64,000 bases of DNA from DASWUZ01 sp036401375 (lineage in GTDB: Bacteria; Acidobacteriota; Terriglobia; Terriglobales; Acidobacteriaceae). The DNA lies in NCBI GenBank assembly GCA_036401375.1, contig DASWVB010000001.1, forward strand, positions 1 to 64,000, given 5' to 3'. Positions 44,315 through 53,402 of the stretch are shown here, one piece after another. Made by a program: the position numbers and the translations under genes. Each line of letters opens with the position of its first letter. The first letter of the stretch is position 1. The notes under the pieces are model-generated. The model ran no database searches. It was not told the origin of the DNA and worked only from the letters and a program-made list of their open reading frames with translations.

Positions 44315-46429
44315 ATGAGTCACAGAGCAGAACTGATCTTTTCGAGGCCCATCGGCCTCATCCTGCTGGCATCACTGCCTACCATCGTTGCTGCCCAGAG
44401 GGTAACGCCGCCGGCTGCGCCCCAGGCGAAGAGCCCCGGCGCGGCTGCTACCCCCGAGACGGCCGATCGTGCGCGAGCGTACTACCACTACGCCCTGGCG
44501 CACGACTACGAGGAGATGGCGACCACCTACGAGCGCCCGGAGTATGCGACGCGGGCGATCGAGGAGTACAAGCTGGCGCTCGATGCCGATCCGAAGTCGC
44601 AGTACCTGAACAACGGGCTGGCGGAGCTCTACTTCAAGACGGGGCGCACGAAGGACGCGGTTGCAGCAGCCGAGGAGCTGCTGAAGAAGAACCAGAACAA
44701 CCTGGATGCGCACAAGCTGCTGGGACGAATCTACCTGCGTGCGCTGGGCGACGCCCAGAACGGGGCAGTTCCGGAGCCGGTGCTGAAGCAGGCGATTGCC
44801 GAGTATGTGCAGATCGTAGCGCTTGAGCCGGACAGCACGGAGAACCGGCTGCTGCTGGGACGTCTTTACACGGTGGCCAAGGACACCGCGCACGCGGAGG
44901 AGCAGTTCAAGGCAGCGCAGGAGATCGATCCCGACTCGGAGGAGGTGGCGCTGAGCCTGGCGCAGCACTACACGGAGAACAATGAGCTGCAGCGGGCGAT
45001 CGATCTGTTGAAGTCTCTTCCCGACGACGATCAGACCAGCAAGACGGAGTATGTGCTCGGCTTGAGCTACGAGCAGCTGAAGGACACGCAGAGCGCGATC
45101 GCGGCTTACCGGAAGTCGGTGGATCTGGAGCCCGAGAATCTGGATGCCCAGCGCGCGCTGGCGCAGGCTCTGATCTCCGATAACCAGCTGCCGGAGGCGT
45201 TGAAGGTTTACAAAGATGTGGCTGCGGCGAACCCTGACGACGCTACGGCGTACCTGCGGATCGCGGAGATCGAGCGCATTGACGGGCAGTATGACCTCGC
45301 ACTGTCGACGTTGAAGAAGGCGAAGGCGCTGGTGCCTGAATCCGCCGATATCAGCCTAAACGAGGCGCTGATCGACGACGCGCTGGCGCACTATGACGAG
45401 GCTCAGACTCTGCTGGAGGGGCTGGTGGCCGGCTCGGAGCACACCAGCGGTCAGTACTCCGATGCGGAGAAGGGGGACCGTGCGCGCTTCCTGGATCGGC
45501 TGGCGAATGTCTACCGCGAGCAGAACAAGGTGCAGCAGGCGGTGGATACCTATCGCAAGATGGTGCTGCTGGGTGGAGAGTACGCGGACGGTGGATACCA
45601 GGAGATCGTGAATACGTACCGCGACGCGAAGGACTATGCGAAGGCGACGGCGACGGCGCGGGAGGCTGTGTCGAAGAGCCCGGACGACAGCAGTCTGAAG
45701 ATGCTGCTGGCGAACCAGCTGGCGGATACGGGGAAGCCGGAAGAGGGGATTGCGCTGGACAAGTCCCTGCTGAAAGGCAAGCCCGAGGACCGGGAGATAC
45801 ACCTGACCCTGGCCCAGACCTATACCCGTCTGCACCGCTGGAAGGAAGCGAGCGAGGAGCTGGAGCAGGCAGAGAAGCTTACGGGCAAGCCGGACGAGAA
45901 GATCGCGCTGCACTTCGTGCGGGGAGCGCTCTACGAGCGGCAGAAAGAGTATGACCTGGCCGAGGCGGAGTTCCGGCAGGTGTTGACGCTCGATCCTAAT
46001 AACAGCATCACGCTGAATTACCTGGGGTACATGTTCGCGGACCGCGATATGAAGCTGCCCGAGGCGCTGAGCCTGATCCAGAAGGCGGTGAAGCTGGACC
46101 CGCAGAACTACGCGTATCTTGACTCGCTGGGCTGGGCCTATTTCCGGCTGGGCGAGTATGACAAGGCGGAGGAGAGCCTGCGCAGCGCGACGATCCGAAA
46201 CTCGACCGAGCCGACGGTGCATGACCATCTCGGCGAGCTGTATGAGAAGACGGGAAGGCTGAAGCAGGCGGCGGCACAGTGGGAGCTGTCTTTGCATGAG
46301 TATGCGCGGAGTGTTCCGGCGGATGCGGAGCCGAGCGATATCAGCAAGGTGCAGAGGAAGCTCGAGACGGCGCGGGTGAAGCTGGCGAAGCAGGAGCCCG
46401 GGACCGCAGCCAACAAGCAGCAGCAATGA
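44315..46429 (+). CDS. Secreted TPR-repeat protein
   Basis: About 704 residues. Signal peptide (IGLILLASLPTIVAAQ) then some fifteen tetratricopeptide repeats covering nearly the whole chain (AIEEYKLALDADPKSQYLNN, DTQSAIAAYRKSVDLEPENL, YDLAEAEFRQVLTLDPNNSI, LNYLGYMFADRDMKLPEALS). It resembles the TadD/BamD-like and PEP-CTERM TPR scaffolds and may serve as an envelope assembly platform. Start ATG 44315 chosen over 44237 because it begins the signal peptide. Overlaps dgt by 4 bp (ATGA). Confidence 0.8.
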   Translation: MSHRAELIFSRPIGLILLASLPTIVAAQRVTPPAAPQAKSPGAAATPETADRARAYYHYALAHDYEEMATTYERPEYATRAIEEYKLALDADPKSQYLNNGLAELYFKTGRTKDAVAAAEELLKKNQNNLDAHKLLGRIYLRALGDAQNGAVPEPVLKQAIAEYVQIVALEPDSTENRLLLGRLYTVAKDTAHAEEQFKAAQEIDPDSEEVALSLAQHYTENNELQRAIDLLKSLPDDDQTSKTEYVLGLSYEQLKDTQSAIAAYRKSVDLEPENLDAQRALAQALISDNQLPEALKVYKDVAAANPDDATAYLRIAEIERIDGQYDLALSTLKKAKALVPESADISLNEALIDDALAHYDEAQTLLEGLVAGSEHTSGQYSDAEKGDRARFLDRLANVYREQNKVQQAVDTYRKMVLLGGEYADGGYQEIVNTYRDAKDYAKATATAREAVSKSPDDSSLKMLLANQLADTGKPEEGIALDKSLLKGKPEDREIHLTLAQTYTRLHRWKEASEELEQAEKLTGKPDEKIALHFVRGALYERQKEYDLAEAEFRQVLTLDPNNSITLNYLGYMFADRDMKLPEALSLIQKAVKLDPQNYAYLDSLGWAYFRLGEYDKAEESLRSATIRNSTEPTVHDHLGELYEKTGRLKQAAAQWELSLHEYARSVPADAEPSDISKVQRKLETARVKLAKQEPGTAANKQQQ

Positions 46430-47595
46430 TCGTGAGCGAACGAGGCAGGCGGATGAGCGGTTCGCTCGCCCTGCCTGAGTCGTTTGCCGTTCCGGGCGAT
46501 GCGGCAGGACGGCTGGCCGCGCGCGAACATGTCGAAGCTCCCCACCCTTATCGCTCTCCGTACCAGCGGGACCGTGCGCGGATCATCCATTCGCGGGCGT
46601 TTCGCCGGCTGGCAGGGAAGACGCAGGTCTTCACGGACCGCTACTCCGACCATTTTAGAAGCCGGTTGACCCACACCATGGAGGTGGCGCAGATCGCGCG
46701 CACGGTCTCCGGTTCGCTCGGGCTGAACGAGGACCTGGCGGAGGCCCTGGCGCTGGTCCATGACATCGGGCATCCGCCGTTTGGCCACTCCGGCGAATAC
46801 GCGCTGAACGATGCGCTGGCGGAGCACGGAATGCAGTTCGATCACAACCTGCACGCGCTGCGCATCGTCGAGTACTTCGAGCAGCGGTACGTGGGGTTCC
46901 GCGGGCTGAACCTGACGCTGGCGGTGCGTGAGGGGATTGTGAAGCATTCGCGCGACTACCGGGCGGCGGAGCATCCGGAGCTTCGCGCCTATTCGCTCGA
47001 TAAGCGGCCGCCGCTCGAGGCGCAGCTGATCGATGTGGCTGACGAGATCGCCTATACGACTGCGGACTTCGATGACGGGTTGGAGTCGGGGATCTTGCGG
47101 CTGGAGGATATTCGCGAACATGTGCCGCTGCTGGAGCGATTCTATGGGCCAATGGAGCGGGCGCATCCTGCCGCGGCTGCGAAGCTGGTGTTCAACGAGG
47201 CGTTGAAGCTGATGCTGAATGCGATGGTGAGCGACCTGCTGGCTGAGACTCATCGTCGGGTGGCGGACGCCGGGATCATCGATCTAGAGGGAGTGCGGGA
47301 CGCGGCGGTCAGGGTAGCGGGGTTCTCGGCGGCGATGGAGGCGGAACGTGTCGCGGCGAAGCGCTACCTGCACGCGCGGCTGTATAACAGCGACGACCTG
47401 GCGCATGACCGGCAGCAGGCTACGCTTGTGATCACTGATTTGTTTGCTGCGTACCTGGGGGATCCCGGGTTGTTGCCGGCTGGACACGAGGCTCGGGTCG
47501 AGGCTGAGGGGCTGGCGCGGGTGGTGGCTGATTACATTGCGGGGATGACGGATAACTATATTCTTGCCCAGCATCGGCGGCTGTGCGGCTCTTGA
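46426..47595 (+). CDS. dgt: Deoxyguanosinetriphosphate triphosphohydrolase-like protein
   Basis: 389 residues, HD-domain dNTPase. Metal ligands are in RLTHTMEV (H83), LVHDIGHPPFGHSGE (H112, D113) and the later DVADEIAYTTADFDDG. The N-terminal SRAFRRLAGKTQVF is typical. It cleaves dNTPs to nucleoside and triphosphate, controlling dNTP pools. Translationally coupled to the TPR gene, although no functional link is known. Confidence 0.93.
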   Translation: MIVSERGRRMSGSLALPESFAVPGDAAGRLAAREHVEAPHPYRSPYQRDRARIIHSRAFRRLAGKTQVFTDRYSDHFRSRLTHTMEVAQIARTVSGSLGLNEDLAEALALVHDIGHPPFGHSGEYALNDALAEHGMQFDHNLHALRIVEYFEQRYVGFRGLNLTLAVREGIVKHSRDYRAAEHPELRAYSLDKRPPLEAQLIDVADEIAYTTADFDDGLESGILRLEDIREHVPLLERFYGPMERAHPAAAAKLVFNEALKLMLNAMVSDLLAETHRRVADAGIIDLEGVRDAAVRVAGFSAAMEAERVAAKRYLHARLYNSDDLAHDRQQATLVITDLFAAYLGDPGLLPAGHEARVEAEGLARVVADYIAGMTDNYILAQHRRLCGS

Positions 47596-47637
47596 TGGTG
47601 TTGGGTCGTCTGGAGGGGAAGGTGCCTGGGATCTGGA

Positions 47638-47670
47638 GCCCATGTCTCAGAGGCGAGACATGGGGCACCC
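47638..47670 (+). repeat. Palindromic element, copy B
   Basis: Core identical to copy A (CCCATGTCTC / GAGACATGGG, loop AGAGGC, tail GCACCC), 42 bp after the dgt stop codon. The preceding GGAG is also shared with copy A. Confidence 0.88.
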
Positions 47671-47713
47671 GGTTTATTTCGTGATGCTATGGATGGACTG
47701 GGTGCTTGCTGCA

Positions 47714-47746
47714 GCCCATGTCTCAGAGGCGAGACATGGGGCACCC
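47714..47746 (+). repeat. Palindromic element, copy C
   Basis: Second identical core 76 bp beyond copy B, in the same gap between convergent dgt and the ASADH-like gene, and 53 bp from the latter's stop codon. Confidence 0.88.
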
Positions 47747-47798
47747 GCTGTTTTGCAGCTTTCGTGCTGTGATGGGTCTCGGAGTTGAAGCGGGTGAG

Positions 47799-48854
47799 CT
47801 ACTGCACGGTGCCCTGAGGGCGGAGGCGGCGTAGTTCGAGTGCGCAGGCGAGGGCGTTCTCGGCGGCGATCTTGAGGTTGTCCATCGAGGCCCATATCCA
47901 GAATCGTCTGGACTGTGGCGCGTCTTCGGCGCGGAGCCTGACGAGGATCTCGTCCTGACCGGCTGAGCTGAGGTTGCTGGGGGCATCGGCGTCGCCGAGC
48001 ATGACGTCGACGTGATCGCCGCTGAGGGCGGCCTCAAGGTGCTCGAGGGTGGCGGCCTGCTCCAGCTCGACGCCGAGCGAGATGCCGTAGCCGTGGAATA
48101 CGGGGACATGGATGAGCTGAATGCCGACCTCGGGGAGCCGTCCAGCGGAGACCAGGGCGTAGTGGCGGCGGATACGATCGGCGGTCGCGGTCAGATTGAT
48201 CTTCGCGGCCTCGCCGAGCACGGGCAGCAGGTTGAAGGCGACCTGGGCATCGTAGATGTCGCGGGGAAGGGTCTGGAAGGAGAGCAGGGTCACGGTCTGC
48301 TGGTGGAGCTCATCCATGGCGCCGCGGCCGTGTTCCGAGGCGGGCTCGAGGATGGTGGCCCATGCGCTGCGAACGGCGGCGGCATCCTTGACGCGGGCGA
48401 GCAGCAGGCCGAGGGCGACGGCTGCCGGATGCGCGGGCACGACTCCGGGAGTACGCAGGTCGGGCGTGCGCGCGTCGGGCGCCTCTGCTGGTGAGGCGGC
48501 GTTGATCTCCTCGCTGATCCATGGTGCGCGCACCAGGACCTTGGGTTCGGACTCGATGGCGCCGGTAAGGTCGACGACGCTGGCGCCGGCCTGGAGTGCG
48601 GCGGCCCAGTGCCGGCGGGTGGTCTCTTCATTGGAGGTGAAGAAGACGAAGTCCATCCTTTCGAAGGACGTGGCCTCGACTTTCTGGATGAAGGCGATCT
48701 CTTCGCCGGAGGTATCGAGCTGGCCGGTGGCGGACTCGTCGTCCATCAGCACGATCTCTGAGGCTGCGAAGGGCGACTCGCCGAGTGCGTCGTTCAATTC
48801 CTTGCCGCGGAGCGAAGTAGCTCCGACGATGGCGATCCTATAGCTGTCTGGCAT
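47799..48854 (-). CDS. Aspartate-semialdehyde dehydrogenase homologue lacking the catalytic cysteine
   Basis: 351 residues. The N-terminal Rossmann domain (RIAIVGATSLRGKELNDALG, residues 6-25) and the C-terminal dimerisation domain follow the Asd/ArgC plan. At the place of the catalytic N-C-S/T sequence there is VVPAHPAAVALGLLLA, so no nucleophilic Cys is present; the usual catalytic His context is changed too (HVPVFHGYGISLG). A 2 x 15-bp duplication (48450-48479) encodes DAR-TP/DLR-TP just before the altered site. Position as third gene of psd-pssA-asd-like suggests a non-catalytic or altered role. Start shares a base with the pssA stop. Confidence 0.8.
   Translation of the reverse strand: MPDSYRIAIVGATSLRGKELNDALGESPFAASEIVLMDDESATGQLDTSGEEIAFIQKVEATSFERMDFVFFTSNEETTRRHWAAALQAGASVVDLTGAIESEPKVLVRAPWISEEINAASPAEAPDARTPDLRTPGVVPAHPAAVALGLLLARVKDAAAVRSAWATILEPASEHGRGAMDELHQQTVTLLSFQTLPRDIYDAQVAFNLLPVLGEAAKINLTATADRIRRHYALVSAGRLPEVGIQLIHVPVFHGYGISLGVELEQAATLEHLEAALSGDHVDVMLGDADAPSNLSSAGQDEILVRLRAEDAPQSRRFWIWASMDNLKIAAENALACALELRRLRPQGTVQ
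48450..48479 (-). repeat. In-frame tandem duplication, 2 x 15 bp, in the ASADH-like gene
   Basis: TACGCAGGTCGGGCG and TGCGCGCGTCGGGCG lie back to back and encode a repeated D-x-R-T-P just upstream of the degenerate active-site region. Confidence 0.75.
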
Positions 48855-49738
48855 CAGTTCTCATTCTGCGCGTGGGTTGCGGGCTCGAAGGGGTCAGGTG
48901 CGGGCAGGCCGGGGTTGCGCCTGCGGGAGGCGGAGTAGGCGGCGCGGGCGAAGATGCCGGAGAACATGTAGGAGATCGCCATGAGGAACAAGAGGACCTG
49001 CGAGAAGGCCACCAGGGCATAGAGTACGAGGGCAAAGGCGACGATCCAGCGGATGGGGTGGCGGTTGGAGAGGTTGATCTCCTTGCCGCTCCAGAAGCGC
49101 CAGGTGCTGATCATCAGGAAGCCGACGAGGCAGACGAGCGCCATCCAGAGGATTGCCATCCACCAGGAGAGCACGGGGCGGCCGCGGAAGAGGTGGACGA
49201 CGGAGGCGACCACTCCGGCGGCGGCGGGTATGGGCATGCCGACGAAGTATTTGCGGTCGGGGCGGCCGGGGTTTTTGGGCAGCGGATTGTGGCTGATGTT
49301 GAAGCGGGCGAGCCGGCCGGCTCCGCAGATGAGGAAGAGGAAGCAGACGAAGGCCCCTAGATCGACGATCTGCTGACGCAGGACGGGCGCCATGGCGACG
49401 GTGAGCATCCTGAAGCCCCACGCGAAGGCGAGGATGCTGGGCGCGACGCCAAAGGTGATGACGTCGGCGAGGGAATCGAGCTCCTTGCCGAAGGCGCTGG
49501 TGGTGTTGGTCATGCGGGCGATGCGGCCGTCGAGGGCGTCGAAGGGGATGGCGAATCCTATGGCGAGCGCGGCGTAGTCGAAGTGATGCGGGTTGCTGAC
49601 GGAGCCCTCGAGGCTCTGGGTGATGGCGAAGTAGCCGGCGGCGATGTTGCCGGAGGTGAAGACGGAGGGCAGGATGTACATTCCGCGGCGGCGGCGCTGT
49701 TCGTTGGCCGGGGGCACGCCGCGCCGCTCCCCGTTCAA
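48854..49738 (-). CDS. pssA: CDP-diacylglycerol-serine O-phosphatidyltransferase
   Basis: 294 residues, polytopic. The CDP-alcohol phosphotransferase motif is complete: DGRIAR, eight residues, G, three, D, three, D (DGRIARMTNTTSAFG-KELDSLAD). It makes phosphatidylserine from CDP-diacylglycerol and serine in the inner membrane. It is coupled to the upstream decarboxylase gene by a 4-bp ATGA overlap, so the two steps to phosphatidylethanolamine are co-expressed. Confidence 0.94.
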   Translation of the reverse strand: MNGERRGVPPANEQRRRRGMYILPSVFTSGNIAAGYFAITQSLEGSVSNPHHFDYAALAIGFAIPFDALDGRIARMTNTTSAFGKELDSLADVITFGVAPSILAFAWGFRMLTVAMAPVLRQQIVDLGAFVCFLFLICGAGRLARFNISHNPLPKNPGRPDRKYFVGMPIPAAAGVVASVVHLFRGRPVLSWWMAILWMALVCLVGFLMISTWRFWSGKEINLSNRHPIRWIVAFALVLYALVAFSQVLLFLMAISYMFSGIFARAAYSASRRRNPGLPAPDPFEPATHAQNEN

Positions 49739-50412
49739 ACCAGCGCCTCGGTGGTCTCTCTTGCAGGGTTGGAAGTGGTGGCGAGCGTGGGTATCTCGGC
49801 GAGGATAGTGGCTCCGCCGCGCACCCGTGTACCGTTGCTGACGCGGAGGGCGACGGTCGCGGGCAGCAGGACGTCTACGCGAGAGCCGAACTTGATGAGC
49901 CCGACACGCTGGCCGCGCTCGACGCTTTCACCGGCCTTGTGGTTGAAGACGATGCGCCTGGCGAGCAGCCCGGCTATCTGTTTGAAGGTGACCTGGAAGG
50001 TGTGACCCGCCTCGCTGCCCTCGACGACGACGATGTTCTGCTCATTGTGTTCGGCGGAGTCGGGGTTCATCGCGTTGAGGTATTTGCCGCGCTGATAGCG
50101 GACGTCGCGGAGGACTCCGGTGATGGGCGAGCGATTGACGTGCACGTCGAAGACGTTGAGGAAGATGCTGATGCGCAGCTTGTCGCCGTCGGGAGTCTGG
50201 ATGCGGTCGGTGCTGGTGACGACACCGTCGGCAGGCGAGACGACCAGCCCGGCTGCTGTGGGGATGCGTCGCTCCGGATCGCGGAAGAACCACAGGAAGA
50301 AGAGCGCCAGCAGGATGGGGATGGCGGGCCAGAGCCAGCTGCCGGTGAGGAGATAGACGAGCAGGGCGACCGCCAGCAGAGCACCACCGTAGAAGTATCC
50401 GTCACGAACCAT
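49735..50412 (-). CDS. psd: Phosphatidylserine decarboxylase (short, pyruvoyl type)
   Basis: 225 residues. Two N-terminal helices (about 8-45: GALLAVALLVYLLTG, LLALFFLWFF), the domain start SPADGVV, and the self-cleavage site LIKFGSRVDV, where cleavage at G-S makes the pyruvoyl prosthetic group. This is the short archaetidyl/phosphatidylserine decarboxylase form. Product: phosphatidylethanolamine. First gene of the operon; the 124-bp gap upstream presumably holds the promoter. Confidence 0.93.
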   Translation of the reverse strand: MVRDGYFYGGALLAVALLVYLLTGSWLWPAIPILLALFFLWFFRDPERRIPTAAGLVVSPADGVVTSTDRIQTPDGDKLRISIFLNVFDVHVNRSPITGVLRDVRYQRGKYLNAMNPDSAEHNEQNIVVVEGSEAGHTFQVTFKQIAGLLARRIVFNHKAGESVERGQRVGLIKFGSRVDVLLPATVALRVSNGTRVRGGATILAEIPTLATTSNPARETTEALV

Positions 50413-50536
50413 AGGCTAGAGACCGATTATAGAATCTTCCATCGTGCTCTGCTGTGGCGGAGTGTTGTTGGGTGGGGCGGCCGCCGTTTGACGCCGAATT
50501 TCTGAGGCGGGCTCGAGCCTGGGGGGTGTGCGAGGT

Positions 50537-51217
50537 TCAGCCGGGCAGGTCGATGGCCATCAGGATGGCGTCCTCTTCGGGTGCGGAGTAGTACCGCGGC
50601 CGGCGGCCCTGCTGATGTAGGCCGGAGCTGCTGTAGAGCTGGAGGGCTGCGGCGTTCGAGGCTCTTACTTCGAGCTCGAGGCGAGCACTTCTGCTCTGGC
50701 GGGCGAGCTCGATGGCTGCTTTCATAAGCGCTTTGCCGATGCCGCGGCGTCGAGATGAGGCGCCTACTAGGATCGATTCCAGCTCGGTTGTCGATTCCTG
50801 GTTGTCGATGACTTTGGAGCTGTTGAAGGGATCCAGGTTGCCGAGGGATTGGAGCTCGAGCGCCGAGGCGGGCTGGTCCGGGGTGCTTGCCGGTGGCAGA
50901 TCGAGGTGGCGCAGCACGGCGAAGCCTTGCAGGGTGTGTTCGATCTCTGCCACGAGGCCGATTCTGCTTAGAGCTTCTGCCCTGGTTTGAGGCTTTGGCG
51001 TGCTGGTGGAGGCGGGGTGCTCCGGCGGAGCGATGAGGGCGTCGTAGTTGCTGCGCGTCCAGTTGGGCGCTCCGGGAGTGGATGTCTCGAGGGCGATGAC
51101 GGCCTCGATGTCGGCGGCGCGCATCGTTCGGATGGTGAGGTTGCGGTCTGCTGCTGGGCCGCGGTCTGCCGCTGCGCCGTCTTCTGCTGCTGGGCCGTGG
51201 TTGCCTGAGTCGATCAT
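50537..51217 (-). CDS. rimI: GNAT acetyltransferase, RimI-like
   Basis: 226 residues. The N-acetyltransferase core has IRTMRAADIEAVIALE, the acetyl-CoA loop VGASSRRRGIGKALM (RRxGIG, about 140-155) and LEVRASNAAALQLYSSSGL. It lies directly after tsaB (ATGA overlap), the usual place of RimI, which acetylates the N-terminal alanine of ribosomal protein S18. It is longer than typical RimI (about 150) because of a repetitive Ala/Asp-rich N-terminus (GPAAEDGAAADRGPAADR) and an inserted loop (PPASTPDQPASALELQSLGN). Confidence 0.78.
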   Translation of the reverse strand: MIDSGNHGPAAEDGAAADRGPAADRNLTIRTMRAADIEAVIALETSTPGAPNWTRSNYDALIAPPEHPASTSTPKPQTRAEALSRIGLVAEIEHTLQGFAVLRHLDLPPASTPDQPASALELQSLGNLDPFNSSKVIDNQESTTELESILVGASSRRRGIGKALMKAAIELARQSRSARLELEVRASNAAALQLYSSSGLHQQGRRPRYYSAPEEDAILMAIDLPG

Positions 51218-51978
51218 GAGGTCGAGGCGGGTTGCGGCTCGGGGAGGGAGTTTTCCGCATCTGGACGGCGAAGGTAATTGCCGTCGAGGGTGGCGACGTC
51301 TGCGAAGGTGCTGGTGTGGAGGCGTTCGATTGCGAGAGAGAGGGCGTCGACGGCGGTGGGTGTAGCGACGCGCAGAGCGCCCGGGATTGCGGCGGCCGGG
51401 GCATCTTCGCAGACCAGCAGAGGGAGGTTGAATTTGCTTACGGCGGTGCGCACCTCGTCGGGAGTATAGAGGGTCTCGACCAGCCGCACACCGCCGCGGT
51501 AGACGCCGAAGTAGAGATCGCCGCGCCCGGCATCGAGGGCTGCACAGGCGTCGGCGGAGTGCTGGCGGGCGAGCAGTTCGAGGCTGGAGACGGCGATGAC
51601 TGCAGGCCCGCTGCGAGCGATGCCCGGTGCTGCGGGACGCGCCGCTGCGAGGCCTTCAGCTAAACCCTTGGCAGTGGCTACGCCGATGCGCACGCCGGTG
51701 AAGCTGCCGGGCCCGTTCGCTACGATGAGCGCGTCCACCTGGCTGAGCGTAAGCTGCGCGGTGTGCAGGATGTCTTCAATCGAGGAGATGAGGAGCGCCG
51801 AGAATGTCTTGCCCTTGAGCTCTGCGGTTGCGAGCACGCGTATGGGGCCGGGGCCTGGCAGGCCGGGGACCTGAAGGCCGGACGCGGGGGCGCCGGTGAG
51901 GGAGAGGCTGCCGAGGGCGACGCTGCCTGCGGCTCCGCACGTGTCGATCGCGAGCAGGATGAGTTCGTCAGCAAGCAT
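51214..51978 (-). CDS. tsaB: tRNA threonylcarbamoyladenosine biosynthesis protein TsaB
   Basis: 254 residues. ILLAIDTCGAAGSVALG at the N-terminus and VANGPGSFTGVRIGVATAKG are TsaB hallmarks (ASKHA fold without its own ATP site); it partners TsaD for t6A tRNA modification. Its ATG overlaps the preceding mce stop by one base (TAATG) and its stop overlaps rimI, so nfo-mce-tsaB-rimI appears to be one transcript. Confidence 0.93.
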   Translation of the reverse strand: MLADELILLAIDTCGAAGSVALGSLSLTGAPASGLQVPGLPGPGPIRVLATAELKGKTFSALLISSIEDILHTAQLTLSQVDALIVANGPGSFTGVRIGVATAKGLAEGLAAARPAAPGIARSGPAVIAVSSLELLARQHSADACAALDAGRGDLYFGVYRGGVRLVETLYTPDEVRTAVSKFNLPLLVCEDAPAAAIPGALRVATPTAVDALSLAIERLHTSTFADVATLDGNYLRRPDAENSLPEPQPASTS

Positions 51979-52385
51979 TAGACGCTCGCGATCTCGTCGT
52001 GACAGATCTCGATCAGCACTCCACCCGCACTCTCTGGATGGATGAAGAAGTAGAGATGGCCTCCAGCGCCGGTCTGGATTTCGTCGGAGGCGAGGCGTAC
52101 GCCCTTGCTCTTCAGGTCTTCAAAGGTGGAAGAGATGTCGTCGACCTGGAGGGCGATGTGGTGCAGGCCCTCGCCGCGCTTTTCGAGGAAGCGGCCGACG
52201 GGCGAATCGGGGGTGAGCGGCTCGAGCAGCTCGATGCGGCTCTCGCCGGTGGGGATCATGGCCGTGCGGACCTGCTCCTGGTCGACAGACTCCTCGCGCA
52301 GCACGGTGAGGCCGAGCGCCTCGTAGACGGAGCGGGAGGCGGCGATGCTCTTCACCGCAATTCCGAGATGATCAATCTTTGCCAT
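51978..52385 (-). CDS. mce: Methylmalonyl-CoA epimerase
   Basis: 135 residues from ATG 52383-52385. The glyoxalase/VOC fold: KIDHLGIAVKSIAASRSVYE, ESRIELLEPL, EGLHHIALQVDD and the closing GVLIEICH, with metal ligands H6, E (IELLE), H (HHIAL) and E (IEICH). It interconverts (R)- and (S)-methylmalonyl-CoA for propionate metabolism. The length equals the family norm. Confidence 0.92.
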   Translation of the reverse strand: MAKIDHLGIAVKSIAASRSVYEALGLTVLREESVDQEQVRTAMIPTGESRIELLEPLTPDSPVGRFLEKRGEGLHHIALQVDDISSTFEDLKSKGVRLASDEIQTGAGGHLYFFIHPESAGGVLIEICHDEIASV

Positions 52386-52419
52386 GTTGTCTATTTTCGC
52401 AGAGCGGGCGCGAAGGGTT

Positions 52420-53331
52420 TCAGGCACGGGCGAGGGTCTTGAGCCTGGCCACATTCGAGGCCTCGTCTCCATCGTCGTCGACCGGAGTCTCGGCGATGAA
52501 GGCGCAGTGCGCGAAGCATGGCTGCTGCAGCAGGCGGCGAAAGGTCTCTGCGCCGATGGTCCCCTGGCCGACGTGCTGATGGCGATCGAGTTTTGAGCCG
52601 CGCTCGGCCTTGGCGTCGTTCATGTGCCAGACGCGGACCGTCTCTGCGCCGAGCAGGGCCTCGATCTGGGCGACGGTGGCGGAGTAGCCCTCCGGAGTAA
52701 CGATGTCGTAGCCGGCTACATGGGTGTGACAGGTGTCGATGCACGCGCCGACGGGCATGACAGGGCGCAGGCGCTCGATGAGCTCGGCGACCTGTTCGAA
52801 GGAGCCTCCGAGCGAGAACTCCGATCCTGCGGTGTTCTCGATGAGCACGCGGAAATCGCACTCCTGGAAGGCGAGGCCGTCGACTGCGATGGCGATCGAT
52901 TCGGAGGCGAGGTCGAGGCCCTGCTCGCGGGTGAGCCCTCTCCATGAGCCGGGGTGCAGGACGAGGTACTGCGCACCGAGGCTGAGGGCGCGCTCGACCT
53001 CGCCGCGGAAGGCGCGGATGGAGTTGGCACGCACCTCCGGCGACTGGCTGCACAGGTTGAGCAGATAGCTGGCATGGATGACCAGGGGCGCGCAGTCGTA
53101 CTGCTCGCGGAGCTGGCGCATGCGTTCGCAGTGCTCGTAGCTGAGGATTGCGGGGCGCCACATGCGCGGGCTTGAAGAGAAGATCTGGAAGGTGTTCGCA
53201 CCGGCGGCGTGGGCGCGTTCGGCGGCCGTGAACACTCCGCCGGAGGTAGAGAGATGCACTCCGATGCGCGGGAGGATCTTCTTTGCGGTAGCGACAGGGG
53301 TGCTGGAGGGTCTTCGGCGGGTACCAGCCAT
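52420..53331 (-). CDS. nfo: Endonuclease IV
   Basis: 303 residues of the AP endonuclease 2 TIM-barrel family: IGVHLSTSGGVFTAAERA, FQIFSSSPRMWRP, VLHPGSWRG (HPG), LIENTAG (Glu ligand), CIDTCHTHVAGYD and WHMNDAK...RHQHVGQGTIG with the zinc-binding His/Asp set intact. It nicks DNA at abasic sites in base-excision repair. The basic N-terminus (MAGTRRRPSS) is short and variable in the family. Confidence 0.95.
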   Translation of the reverse strand: MAGTRRRPSSTPVATAKKILPRIGVHLSTSGGVFTAAERAHAAGANTFQIFSSSPRMWRPAILSYEHCERMRQLREQYDCAPLVIHASYLLNLCSQSPEVRANSIRAFRGEVERALSLGAQYLVLHPGSWRGLTREQGLDLASESIAIAVDGLAFQECDFRVLIENTAGSEFSLGGSFEQVAELIERLRPVMPVGACIDTCHTHVAGYDIVTPEGYSATVAQIEALLGAETVRVWHMNDAKAERGSKLDRHQHVGQGTIGAETFRRLLQQPCFAHCAFIAETPVDDDGDEASNVARLKTLARA

Positions 53332-53402
53332 ACGAATTGAGTCTAGATGGTAGACTGAGGCCGCGCCAGCGGCTGCGGTCCGCTATGCGGGTCCCATTTA
53401 GT

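Noticed and set aside
47638..47746. Pair of identical palindromes as a mini-CRISPR or as short coding frames (MPHVSPLRHGL-like peptides)
   Set aside because: Only two copies here, no regular spacer, same element found alone elsewhere; the peptides are just translations of the palindrome.
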